A DNA stretch of 64,000 nucleotides from Sphingomonas sp. HF-S4 (GTDB taxonomy: Bacteria; Pseudomonadota; Alphaproteobacteria; Sphingomonadales; Sphingomonadaceae). The notes below the pieces were generated by a model. The model was given only the letters and a program-made list of their open reading frames with translations. It was not told the origin of the DNA and did not search any database. This document shows positions 9,108 to 18,262 of this stretch, piece after piece. Both the position numbers and the translations under genes were made by a program. Within the stretch, counting starts at the first letter, position 1, and every line of letters starts with the position of its first letter. The DNA is taken from contig NZ_JAWJEJ010000002.1 in the NCBI RefSeq assembly GCF_032911445.1, positions 744,001 through 808,000 on the forward strand, given 5' to 3'.

Positions 9108-10232
9108 ATGCGAACGAGCATCACGCTTATGCAAGACACTGTTGCAACCCAGGCGGATCAAAGGTGGTACCAGCGCGTCTTCGACGTCCGCCGCCCGTGG
9201 GTATGGCTCGCCTATCTGCCCTTGTACGGTATGACCTGGCTCTACCACACGCCGAGCACGTTCGATTTCATTGTCTCGATCGCCGGACTGATCGTCTTTC
9301 TCGCGCTCTATCTCTATGCGGCGCGATGCTCGGGCCGAGCGGTGATCCTGCCGGCGGTGCTGACCCTGGTGCTTGCGCTTGCGATGATTCCGTTCGGCGC
9401 AAACTGGACGGTGTTGGCGGTCTATGCTTGCTCGGCGGCGGCCGAGTTGCGGCCTGCGCGTGATGGCGTGCGGCTCGTTGCGGCGTTCATCGCGGTTTCG
9501 GTGGCCGCGGCGATCCTTCAGGGCATGCCTTGGTATGTCGTGGCGATGATGGCCTTGTTCGAGGCGATGGTAGTCTACAGCAAGATGGCGGGCATGGCGC
9601 TCGGAGAGAAGCACGGCGCCCTGCTCAAGGCGCAGGAGGAAGTCCGCCTCCTCGCGCAGGAGGCAGAGCGCGAGCGGATTGCCCGCGATCTCCATGATTT
9701 GCTCGGCCGCACTCTCACCCTGATCGCGCTCAAGAGTGACCTGTCGGCGCGGCTGATCGCCTCCGACCCGCAATGCGCCGAGCGCGAAATCCGCGAAATC
9801 GGCGAAGCCGCGCGCGGCGGACTTGCCGAAGTGCGCGCTACCGTGGCGGGCATCAGCCAAGCCGGTCTCGCCCGCGAGATTGAGGCATCGCGTGCCGCGC
9901 TGGCTACCGCCGGGGTCGCCTGCGAGATATCCGGCGAGGACCTCGCCGTCCCGGCCGCCAATGGCGCAGTGCTGGCGATGGCGCTGCGCGAGGCAGTGAC
10001 TAACGTTATCCGCCACGCCGCCGCGACGCGCTGCCACATTGCACTGGAGCAGGATGCCGATGGCGTGCGCGTCAGCGTATCCGATAACGGCCAAGGCGGC
10101 CGCTTCGCCGAAGGCTCGGGCCTGCGCGGCATGCGCGCGCGGCTGTCGGCGGCGGGCGGGCGCCTGCGCGTCAAGGCGGGCGAGAGCGGCACCGAAGTGA
10201 TGGCCGCGGTCCCGGCGGTCGCCGCGGCATGA
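9108..10232 (+). CDS. Sensor histidine kinase, DesK/NarL type
   Basis: This is a membrane-bound kinase of 374 residues that should sense an envelope signal and phosphorylate the response regulator encoded next. Four to five hydrophobic segments fill residues 32-155. A HisKA_3 dimerisation domain follows with the phospho-acceptor His near 196 in ERERIARDLHDLLG. An HATPase domain with N-box ALREAVTNVIRHA, G1-box VSDNGQGG and a GSGLRGMRARL glycine stretch completes it. The start at 9108 is the first ATG after the permease stop; ATG 9129 is an alternative, and neither has a strong ribosome site. The stop overlaps the regulator start as ATGA. The kinase-exporter pairing is like DesKR or LiaRS-type systems that monitor membrane state. 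Confidence 0.88.
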   Translation: MRTSITLMQDTVATQADQRWYQRVFDVRRPWVWLAYLPLYGMTWLYHTPSTFDFIVSIAGLIVFLALYLYAARCSGRAVILPAVLTLVLALAMIPFGANWTVLAVYACSAAAELRPARDGVRLVAAFIAVSVAAAILQGMPWYVVAMMALFEAMVVYSKMAGMALGEKHGALLKAQEEVRLLAQEAERERIARDLHDLLGRTLTLIALKSDLSARLIASDPQCAEREIREIGEAARGGLAEVRATVAGISQAGLAREIEASRAALATAGVACEISGEDLAVPAANGAVLAMALREAVTNVIRHAAATRCHIALEQDADGVRVSVSDNGQGGRFAEGSGLRGMRARLSAAGGRLRVKAGESGTEVMAAVPAVAAA

Positions 10233-10834
10233 TCCGCGTGGTCATTGCCGAGGATCAGGGCATGGTCCTCGGGGCGCTGGCGTCTTTACTCGCGCTCGAA
10301 CCCGATATTGAGGTGATCGGCCGCGCCCCCGATGGCCTCGCCGCGCTAGATAGCGTCCGTGCACTCGCCCCCGATGTCCTGCTCTCGGATATCGAAATGC
10401 CGGGCCTCACCGGCATCGAGGTCGCCGCGCGCCTCGCCGAGGAAGGCTCGCCCGCCCGCGTCCTGATCGTGACCACCTTCGGCCGCACAGGCTATCTGCG
10501 CCGCGCCATCGCCGCCGGCGTCTGCGGCTACCTCCTCAAGGACAGCCCGGCCGACAAGCTTGCCGACGCCATCCGGCAGGTCGCGCGTGGCGGCCGCGTG
10601 ATAGACTCCGCTCTAGCCGCCACCGCCGCCTTTGCGCCGCCCGATCCGCTAACCGATCGCGAGCGTGCCGTCCTCCGCCTTGCCCAGGACGGCCAGTCGA
10701 ACAAGGAGATCGCCCGCGCCCTCGAGCTTTCCCCCGGCACCGTCCGCAACTACCTCTCCGAAGCCGCCGCCAAGCTAGGCGCCTCCAACCGCGTCGAAGC
10801 CAGCCGCATCGCTCGCGAACAAGGATGGCTTTGA
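10229..10834 (+). CDS. Response regulator, NarL/LuxR type
   Basis: This 201-residue two-domain regulator has a receiver with an acidic pocket (E8, D9), phospho-acceptor D54 in LLSDIEMPG and conserved Lys near 102 in GYLLKDS. A LuxR-type helix-turn-helix follows (LTDRERAVLRLAQDGQSNKE then IARALELSPGTVRNYLSEAA). It overlaps the kinase gene by 4 nt and is the natural partner of that kinase. It probably controls its own exporter operon. The DNA-binding part is far better preserved than the LuxR fragment at 6600-6765, so the two are unrelated copies. Confidence 0.92.
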   Translation: MIRVVIAEDQGMVLGALASLLALEPDIEVIGRAPDGLAALDSVRALAPDVLLSDIEMPGLTGIEVAARLAEEGSPARVLIVTTFGRTGYLRRAIAAGVCGYLLKDSPADKLADAIRQVARGGRVIDSALAATAAFAPPDPLTDRERAVLRLAQDGQSNKEIARALELSPGTVRNYLSEAAAKLGASNRVEASRIAREQGWL

Positions 10835-11165
10835 CCGTGCGTTTAACCATCCGTCGCTGGCCACGCAGCATGTGCCGAAGCCCACGCGACACTCAGCCGC
10901 GCGGCACTCATAAGGGGCAGGGCAGCTCTCAGAATCGTCAGCAAACTGCTAGACGACCGGAATTGGGGCGCATTGTCGACCGGCCTGACGTGTAAGCCTT
11001 GGGTCGAGTCTTGGCCGGGAGTTGCCTGAAGGCTTCCATATCGCAAAGACGCGTTAGCTGCCGTCCGCGATCGCTTGATTGGGAAGACTAGCGAGAACTC
11101 GGCGCGGCGGTCGCCCGCCAGATCACGATTGACCGCGCGCCCGACAGCCATTCAGGTGCATCCCG
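10835..11165. other. Intergenic stretch between the exporter operon and the helicase gene
   Basis: About 330 bp in which no frame looks coding on either strand. The minus-strand frame here has no recognisable motif and no ribosome site. I see no convincing terminator or repeat. It should contain the promoter of the helicase gene that starts at 11166. Confidence 0.4.
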
Positions 11166-13789
11166 ATGCTGACCGATATGCAGTTCAAAGGCGCATGGCG
11201 CGACTATCAGGCGCGGGTGCTGGCGGAAATGGACAGCCACATCGATGATGCACGACTGCACATTGTCGCTGCACCAGGGTCTGGCAAGACTATATTGGGC
11301 TTGGAGTTGATGCGGCGGATTGGGCGCCCTGCGGTAATCCTATCTCCGAGCCTTACAATCCGCAACCAGTGGCGTGATCGCCTGTTTCCGTTGTTTCTCG
11401 ACGAGCCTCACGGTTGGGACGCCCATATCTCAACTGATATCAACGCGGCTGCGACGATGACGATTACAACTTATCAGGCGCTGCACGCTGTCCATGCCAG
11501 CGGAGCAGCGCAGTTCGATGCCCTCGTCACAGCATTTGAACGTATGGGGCCGATTACTCTGATCGTCGACGAGGCACATCATCTGCGCCGCGAATGGTGG
11601 AGCGCGCTGTTCGCTTTGCGCGAACGATTGCAAGGCACGCTGCTTGTCGCGCTGACCGCCACGCCGCCCTATGATGCGCCGTTTGCCGAATGGGCCCGTT
11701 ACGAAGCGTTGTGCGGACCGATCGATAGCGAGATCTCAGTGCCGGAGCTCGTTCGCAACGGCGACTTGTGCCCTCATCAGGACCATATCCATCTCTCGCG
11801 CCCCCATCATGACGAATGGGCGCTGCTTGTTGCGCGGCGTGAGGCCATCGAGCGCCTGACCGTAGCATTGACTGGCGATGCCGGGCTGATCGATTGCCTT
11901 ATGGCGCATCCCTGGCTGGCTGATCCCGAAGCGCATGAAGAGGAACTGCTCGACCGCCCCGAATATCTGACCGCATTGATGATCATGATCCATGCTGCCG
12001 GAAGGGCCATTCCGCGAGCCGCGACAAACCTGCTCAGCATCGCGGACGCCGCTCTGCCTTCTTTGACTTCCGATTGGCTAGAGCGGCTTTGCAAGGCTTG
12101 CTCTATGACCCGCGCAGCAAGAGCGTTCTGGGGGACGAACGCTGGCGCGCGCTGCGCCGCGAACTCGATGGCCTTGGGGTGATCGAGAACGAGCGCGTTA
12201 CCCTGCGCGAAACCAAGGCGATCTTCACTGCGGTGGCAGGCAGCGTTGCAAAGGTGGACAGCGTCGTCGAAATCGCGCGGGCGGAAGTGGACGCCCTCGG
12301 AGACGATCTACGCCTGGTCATCCTTTCTGATCGGGTCCGCGCCAACGAACTGCCAAGGCGCGTCGACGAGCCGTTTTCGCCAACGAAGTTGGGGGTGGTG
12401 CCGATCTTCGAGGCGCTGCGTCGAGCCAAGATCATGCCTGACGCGCTTGCGGTTCTTACCGGGAAACTGGTCGTCCTCCCGAAGGCGGTTTTGCCAGCTT
12501 TCGACACGGAACCGACGGCCATGCGAATCGATCTAGCTCGCCTGAACCGTCGCGCGCTTCCGGGATGCCCCGAGCATGTCAGCCTGGAAGCCCAGGGCGA
12601 GATCGGCCACGCCCTCGTCACCGTGGTTACGCGACTGTTCCAGAGCGGCGCTATCCGGGTGCTGGTGGGCACCCAGGCGCTGCTTGGCGAGGGATGGGAC
12701 GCGCCGGCGATCAACAGCCTGATTCTCGCAAGCAATGCTGGCTCTTACATGCTGTCAAACCAGATGCGAGGCCGTGCGATCCGCATTGATCCCAACACGC
12801 CAGGAAAGGTGGCGGCGATATGGCATCTCGCAACTGTATTCCCCGGCGCATCCGGGGATCCGGCCATGCAAGAAGGCGATATCGCACTGCTCGCTCGGCG
12901 ATTCGAGGCGTTCGAGGGAATTACCAACGGCTCCTCCCTAACGGTCGAGAGCGGAATAGACCGGCTGGGGCTCAATCTCGTAGCGTCTCCAGAAACCGAG
13001 AATGCCAGGACATTGGCGCGGGTTCGCGATCGTGAAGGGGTTGCAGCGAAGTGGCGGACTTCCTTGGGAGGCGCGACCGAACGCAGCCATGTCCGGCGCA
13101 TCGCCGAAGCCCGCTACGCACCCCGCGCGCTCGCATGGCACGACACGTTGCATGCCTTGGTCGTCTCGGGCGTCAGCGGTGGCGCCCTGTCAGGGACGGG
13201 TGTCGTCCGTCAATTCATAGGTGCAGGCAGTTGGGTGACGCTGCTGATGATCTTCTTGGGCGCGACGTTCCTCTACTCTTTGCCCAAACTCTCGCGCGCC
13301 ATGATGCTATGGCGAAGAAATGGCTCCCTCGAGCGAAGTCTGAGGCAAGTCGGCGAGGCGCTCGTCGCCAGCCTGCATCATGCCGGGGCGCTATCGCGGG
13401 ATGAGACGGACTATGAAATTCTCGTCCAACCGACCCTCACGGGTCGCTACGAGGTGATCATAGATGGTGCCACCCGTGCAGAGGAGCGCGCCTTTCTCGA
13501 CGCACTAGCCGAAGTGCTCGGGCCAGTGCAGAATCCGCGTTACCTGCTGGTTCGCGAAAGCCGGCTGTGGCGAGTCCGTCGCGGCGACTATCATGCGGTA
13601 CCCACGCTCCTCGGCGCACGCAAAGAACGCGCCGAACATTTCCTTCACCATTGGCGGCAGCGTGTCGGACCGTCGAGGCTAGTCTACACCCGCACCGGCG
13701 ATGGGCGCCGCACGCTGCTCCGGGCACGCGTCAATTCATTCGCGGCCGGTATGCAGCGGTTTCTCCAGCGGCGGTCCGTTTGGATGTAA
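11166..13789 (+). pseudogene. DEAD/DEAH helicase with membrane segment, split by a -1 frameshift
   Basis: The two halves of one superfamily 2 helicase lie in different frames. The first part (from 11166) has motif I AAPGSGKT at residues 35-42, motif II LIVDEAHH and motif III ALTATPP. The second part (to 13789) has motif V VLVGTQALLGEGWDAP and motif VI QMRGRAIRID. Both belong to one helicase core, and reading continues sensibly if one base is restored near 12086-12092 in ggctttgcaa (frame 1 ends SDWLERL, frame 2 continues LQGLLYDPR). The repaired protein would have about 874 residues. The C-terminal third has a hydrophobic segment near 13215-13280, unusual for a helicase. Whether the shift is a real mutation, a sequencing error or programmed cannot be decided here. 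Such helicases are frequent in defence islands. Confidence 0.75.
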
Positions 13790-13859
13790 GACGACGACGT
13801 CACGACGCCGGTCGCGGCGCGTATGAGAACTTTTGGGCGATGCCGACCGGTTTGTGAAT

Positions 13860-14766
13860 GACTGTATCGGGGGCGTATGACGGCGACGCGGACACGCTCG
13901 AGGATGGAAACCTTCGAAAGAATGCTGAGCACGCGAACATAGAAGGGGGCAGGAGGAAGCGGCACCGCACGGGGGTTGCTTCATCTTCATCCGCTCGGCC
14001 GGCACCCGCCAGACCTTCTCGGCAAAATCGATCTCAGTCCACTTCGCCTCGCGCAGCTCACTTGGTCGCAGGAAGACGTGCGGAGCCAGCCGAAGCGCGT
14101 AGAGCGTCTCCGGTCGCCCCTTATAGTCCTCGATAGCGCGAAGCAGTTCGCCCACTTTCTTGGGCTCCACGATCGCGGCGTGATGCTTTATGCGGGGAAC
14201 CGTCAGCGCGCCGCGTAGGATGTCGGCCGGATTCTTCTCCATCCGCAAGGTCGCGAAGCCATAGCGGAAGATGCGACCAGCAAAGACGCGCAATCGGATC
14301 GCCGTCTCATGGTGACCACGCCACTCCGCCCGTTTCAACACGTCGAGCAGCTCATGCGGGGTGATCGAGGCGATCGAACGCTTGGCGATTCCCCCTAGCA
14401 ATTCGAGAAACCACCGGGCCTTCTTGATCGTAGGCGGCGGGCGGCCCTCCCGCTCCATCTTCTGGATGTACTCGGTGGCGACCAGCTCGAAGGTGGTCTT
14501 CGCCGCGAGTTCGGCTTCCAGGCGCTTCTGCCGCTTCTCAGCCGCGGGATCGCCGCCTTCCTCCACGTCGGCGCGCGCGGTCTCGCAGCCGGCGCGCCTG
14601 CTGCAAGCTCCCCTCGGGGAAGGTCCCGAGCGAAGCTTCCGCTCGACGCCGAGCACCTCGTATCGAAATCGCCAGAGCAGCGCGCCGGTAGGCTGCACCA
14701 ACAGAAACAGCCCTTGGCTGTCAGAAACCCTATATGGAGGCGCTTCGGGCTCAGCGCGCGAAGCAT
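13860..14766 (-). pseudogene. Broken tyrosine integrase of element 1
   Basis: The central part is nearly identical to the intact integrase at 46976-48193, for example in YIQKMERE, KKARWFLELLGG and EPKKVGELLRAIEDYKGRPE. The first catalytic Arg region (LAPHVFLRPSELREAKW) is kept. The N-terminal DUF4102 region carries compensating frameshifts: the homologous stretch SLGTFPEGSLQQARRLRD lies in a different frame around 14580-14625. After MKMKQP (about 13985) the frame is lost again, and the catalytic His-x-x-Arg and Tyr are absent. The ATG matching the intact gene would be at 14766. It sits at the right end of element 1 just as the intact copy sits at the right end of element 2. Confidence 0.85.
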
Positions 14767-14856
14767 GGTGGACCACGCCTCCCGCGATGTGCGTGGTCCA
14801 CCGATTCGTGGTCCACTTTGAGTGGGCCACGGTGGAACCGTGGGACCCGCAGGAGC

Positions 14857-14924
14857 CAATATACCGCAGATTTCTGCGGTTTTCTACAATGTTCTCAATA
14901 TGTACTGGTGCGCTTACAGGACTC
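14857..14924. repeat. Right end of element 1: att core and hairpin
   Basis: This segment is nearly identical to 48294-48363 beside tRNA-Thr. It contains a perfect inverted repeat accgcag-attt-ctgcggt at 14863-14880 followed by tttct, then gttctcaatatgtactggtg and the tRNA-end core gcttacaggactc. The bases ctggtg that encode the CCA end of the tRNA at 48343-48348 are kept, with one C of the acceptor stem missing. It marks the junction between the two elements. Confidence 0.75.
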
Positions 14925-15110
14925 ACACTTGCTCTCATAAGCGGCAGAAAACCGTGGGTTTTTGGCTCAGCTGAATACCGTGGCCCCTGCGTGGCCCCAT
15001 CCCAAAAATTGGTCCGGTCGTCGGACTCGAACCCTTGACGAGCGACTCGATTCAGGCCGCCTCGTGCGCGTTCACATCGGCGCTTTCGACGCGATTGAAA
15101 GGCCGGAATT
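14912..15110. repeat. Left end of integrative element 2
   Basis: This is the second copy of the left-terminus sequence also found at 6902-7110. It starts with the tRNA-end core and carries two direct cgtggcccc motifs at 14979-14987 and 14990-14998. The same motif recurs upstream of the intact integrase at 48217-48225 and 48232-48240. Matching short repeats at both ends of an element and near its integrase gene are typical of integrase arm-type binding sites. The stretch from here to 15323 has no gene that I can see. Confidence 0.7.
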
Positions 15111-15323
15111 GGGCCGTAAGCGGCCTGTCCGCTCTCGTTTCCATACAGGCGAAAACGGCCATAGCGGATATTGAGCCGGATGGGCGCCTCATCCCTATGA
15201 TTTCTGGTAGGCTGGAACGGACTGGCTGCTCCATAGCTTCCTCCGATGAGACGTCCTGCGCTACAAGCTGCCCGAGGATGGAACTCGGGCGAACCGCCAT
15301 CGCTCGAACTGGAATGTTCTTAG

Positions 15324-16499
15324 ATGGCGGCTGAACGAGCGAGTATGTCCGCAGGTTTGATCTGGTATGATGTCAAAGCGCGGGGCGTCGCGGAGTCGAA
15401 CCTTTTCCTGCGAGCCTTCTGGGCGGCCCTGCGGCAGCGCGTGGGATCTCATGCTTGGGCGTTCATGCCCAGCAAGGATGGTCACCGTCAGACGGTTACG
15501 TTTGGCAGAGCGTCGTTTCCACAGTTGGGCGTGGTCGGTTTCGGGATCAGCTACGCCCGGCGCGGCGTAATCGATCAGTTGTGGGTGCGACCGGAGGCCG
15601 GCACCGAAAATCTTCTCCCAGAAATCGCTGCAAGCATACGAGACGCTAAGGGCGCGTCCCAGTTACAGCCTGCTTGGATCAATGCGGAGATCGCAGTTTT
15701 CCCGCCTGTGAACATGGCGCGCTACGCCTCTGATCACCTTTCGTTAAAGGGGCTGGCGAGAGGGGCCATATGTCTTCGCCTTTACGTTTCGGGATACGAC
15801 ACGCCTGATCGCGAGGACGAGTTCTTAGCGATCGCGGAACCGATCTTGAATGCACTTTCGGTCTTCACCAACTGTAGTTTCCGGTACGGGCCGCTTCCCG
15901 TCCGTGAAGAGGTCGTCGAACTGGTCAACGACAGGTGGGCGCAGGTAGATTGGATCGACGGATCTCCGATCGTCGACGGTCGGCTAGCGATCACACCCGA
16001 GCAATTGAGGTATCTGGAAGGGCTCGCTGTCGCGCCCGGCGATGACCACGTAATTCGCGCCGCTCGGCTTTTCCACCAAGCGCTTCATCTCGACTATGGG
16101 CGCGACCCAACGCTGACAGACGCCGTTAGAACGCTGTACGTTTCAGCGCTGGAGGCGGCCAGCGCACAGGAAACAAATCCTTTGAAGTGCGAGGGATGTG
16201 GTCAGCCCATCTATGCGATCCGCAAACGCGTGCGCGAGGTTGCGAGACGCCATCTCGGCGAGGCGGCAGAGGGAATCATCGACCGAGCCTATAAAGCTCG
16301 ATCTGGCTATCTCCACACAGGTAGCGTGTTTGGAAAACGTCCTTTTGGCCTCGGCATACGTCCTTTGCTCGACCCCGACGCGTCGTCAGGTTGCTATCTG
16401 CCTCATGGGTTAGATAACACCGTCACTGTGCGCGAGTTTACGAGCTTTATCCTGCGAGAGGTCGCGCGAAAGCAGGGACTTGAGACAACTCCGCCATAA
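15324..16499 (+). CDS. Hypothetical protein with C-terminal HEPN-like region
   Basis: I do not recognise the N-terminal two thirds of this 391-residue protein. Near the C-terminus it has a CEGCGQPIY element that could be half of a zinc site, followed by helical sequence with RSGYLHTG. This resembles the arginine-histidine signature of Apea-type HEPN domains, which are often RNases in anti-phage or toxin systems. It is the first gene inside element 2 and reads away from the left end. Start 15324 is the first ATG; 15345 is possible. Transcription probably initiates in the 300-bp left-end region. Confidence 0.6.
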   Translation: MAAERASMSAGLIWYDVKARGVAESNLFLRAFWAALRQRVGSHAWAFMPSKDGHRQTVTFGRASFPQLGVVGFGISYARRGVIDQLWVRPEAGTENLLPEIAASIRDAKGASQLQPAWINAEIAVFPPVNMARYASDHLSLKGLARGAICLRLYVSGYDTPDREDEFLAIAEPILNALSVFTNCSFRYGPLPVREEVVELVNDRWAQVDWIDGSPIVDGRLAITPEQLRYLEGLAVAPGDDHVIRAARLFHQALHLDYGRDPTLTDAVRTLYVSALEAASAQETNPLKCEGCGQPIYAIRKRVREVARRHLGEAAEGIIDRAYKARSGYLHTGSVFGKRPFGLGIRPLLDPDASSGCYLPHGLDNTVTVREFTSFILREVARKQGLETTPP

Positions 16500-16520
16500 T
16501 TTACGCATTCTGGCATCTGC

Positions 16521-17237
16521 CTAAGCGCCGTCAACCGCGTCGGCTATAGCGCCCCTTAGCACCTCGGGTGTGAGCTGTGCGATCGGCCCGTGTGCAGCCC
16601 GCACCCGGACATCCTTAATCGCGAGAAGGTCGCCGTCGCTGGCGTCCCAAAAGTTTATTTCAAAAGAGAAGTCCTGTGGCTCACTGGCCTTGAAATGAGT
16701 GTTATAACATGGCTGAAACTTCCATACGAGTGCATGTTCAATATGGCTAATCAATTTAGTACGAAGCTGTTTATCGTACACCCACTCCACTGGTACGATC
16801 TGTTTGTTCGATGTCGTTATATTGATAATAGCAAATGATATAAACTTGTCGTGATCCTTGTATTCAGGATCGAGTAGACGTAGCAGAGCAATGTGTCCGC
16901 CCTCAAACCTATTCTTTTTAGACTCTGCCTTACCGACATACACGATCTCACCCGGGCCTTCATAGATCCGAGCTATTAGGTATATCGGTGTTGCTACATC
17001 TTCCACTTTAGGATGATGATACGGATCATCATTTTCCAGCTTGTTGAATATTTCCATGTTACGACGGCGATATTCCTCCACATCGTGCTGAATCTCAGTA
17101 GCGCGATAGGCTGGCAAGGTACGCTGAACCACGATATCAACTCGGGTAATATCCGTCTCTTCAAGCGTGATCCCGGAAAGAGATGTCGGCCTTTCGTTCA
17201 AGCGAACGATTCGTCGTGTCGTTATCTGTCCCGCCAT
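16521..17237 (-). CDS. GIY-YIG-like nuclease domain protein (putative)
   Basis: The 238-residue product has a segment at 84-116 with YLIARIYE, EIVYVGKAESKKNRF and GGH. A later HIEHALVWKFQPCYN lies at 165-179. That spacing resembles a variant GIY-YIG fold: the first strand pair, the catalytic Arg region after YVGK, and the metal-binding Glu and closing Asn. The gene is clearly richer in A and T than its neighbours, especially 16600-17150, which points to acquisition from a different source. It converges with the gene before it and diverges from the gene at 17481. The cellular role is unknown; mobile-element maintenance or defence are both plausible. Confidence 0.55.
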   Translation of the reverse strand: MAGQITTRRIVRLNERPTSLSGITLEETDITRVDIVVQRTLPAYRATEIQHDVEEYRRRNMEIFNKLENDDPYHHPKVEDVATPIYLIARIYEGPGEIVYVGKAESKKNRFEGGHIALLRLLDPEYKDHDKFISFAIINITTSNKQIVPVEWVYDKQLRTKLISHIEHALVWKFQPCYNTHFKASEPQDFSFEINFWDASDGDLLAIKDVRVRAAHGPIAQLTPEVLRGAIADAVDGA

Positions 17238-17480
17238 TCAGATCCCTCTATTCGCAACGTGAGCACTTCGGCTGGGCTACCCAAGGCATATCAATTCGCA
17301 GCTATGGACATCGCCGGTTCAGCAGCTCGCCACGGCGGAACAGCAGGTTTCGGGGAAAGTCAAATCTGCATCGAGTGACCGGCAATGGACGCTTAGATGT
17401 CTGTCAGCTTCCCGCTAGGGCCTAGCGTCGAAAACTCGCGCTTAATCAAATCTCGGTACGCCTTCACGAGGAGGTACCTG

Positions 17481-18005
17481 ATGCAGAAGTCTGAGGCCCG
17501 TACGCCTTACCCTGGAACGAGTGCTTCATTGGGGCAGATGCTCGGTCTTGCCGAGGCCTACCTCGCCGCCGCTTATAAATTGATGGACTACGAAACAGGC
17601 AATCCTCTTCAGTCGGCTCCAATGCGCCTCGTGTCGATTCAGGCAGTGGAGCTGTATCTCAACGCCTATCTGCTAAGCTCAGGTGAGTGCGCTGCAACCA
17701 TTCGCGCACTTCAACACGACCTCGGCAAGCGAAGCGAATTGGCCATCAAAGCCGGGCTGGTCTTGAGAAAGCGAACCGAAGCGCATTTGCTAGGGCTCAG
17801 CAGCGCACGTGAGTACCTGACGAGTCGGTACGGTCCAGAATTGGCGCACAGTTGGTCTCAGCTGAGCGCTCTGCTTGCTACAGTGAAGGAGGTTTCCGAA
17901 AAGGTTCATCCTGCCGTTCGCGCCGCCATCACTAGACAGTTCGCAGAGCGGCCACGAGATCCCAACGCTGCGGCCTGTGCTGACGCAACTGGCGCGAAGT
18001 TGTAG
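17481..18005 (+). CDS. Small helical protein, possibly HEPN-like
   Basis: I chose the ATG at 17481 because a strong ribosome site (gaggaggt) lies 6 nt before it, giving 174 residues. The product is almost entirely helical. The segment APMRLVSIQAVELYLNAYLL followed by ALQHDLGKRSELA resembles HEPN-like helical bundles that begin with a conserved HxxE or QAVEL helix, but I cannot see a clear R-x4-6-H motif. Function is not assigned. It is flanked by regions with no evident coding. Confidence 0.55.
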   Translation: MQKSEARTPYPGTSASLGQMLGLAEAYLAAAYKLMDYETGNPLQSAPMRLVSIQAVELYLNAYLLSSGECAATIRALQHDLGKRSELAIKAGLVLRKRTEAHLLGLSSAREYLTSRYGPELAHSWSQLSALLATVKEVSEKVHPAVRAAITRQFAERPRDPNAAACADATGAKL

Positions 18006-18262
18006 CACCATCTTGCGTGTTGCCCGGACCGCATCTCCGACCCAAAAGTAAGCCGGCCCTATTCAAATCGACGACCGCTCCTGCGTCCCTCAACGATGCA
18101 CGGGACGACTGATTTTAGGGCGCAAAGGTGGCGTTCCGCGGATACGCTGCTCTGTAGCGCTGTCGCCTCTGACTCCAGGCTACCACATTGGAGAGTGAAT
18201 TTCGGATGGCACGATGCGCGTCGCCGAATGGACCTGCTGCGGCATCAGGACGTTGCTGCGCG

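Noticed and set aside
8008..10094. Long minus-strand frames opposite the ABC permease and kinase genes
   Set aside because: Arg/His/Gln-rich antisense frames of well-supported genes, without motifs.
14996..15060. A tRNA 3'-end-like sequence (ggactcgaaccc with ccgga-CCA on the minus strand), also near 7001
   Set aside because: The T-stem does not pair and no D-arm or anticodon arm can be folded; it is part of the conserved left end of the elements.
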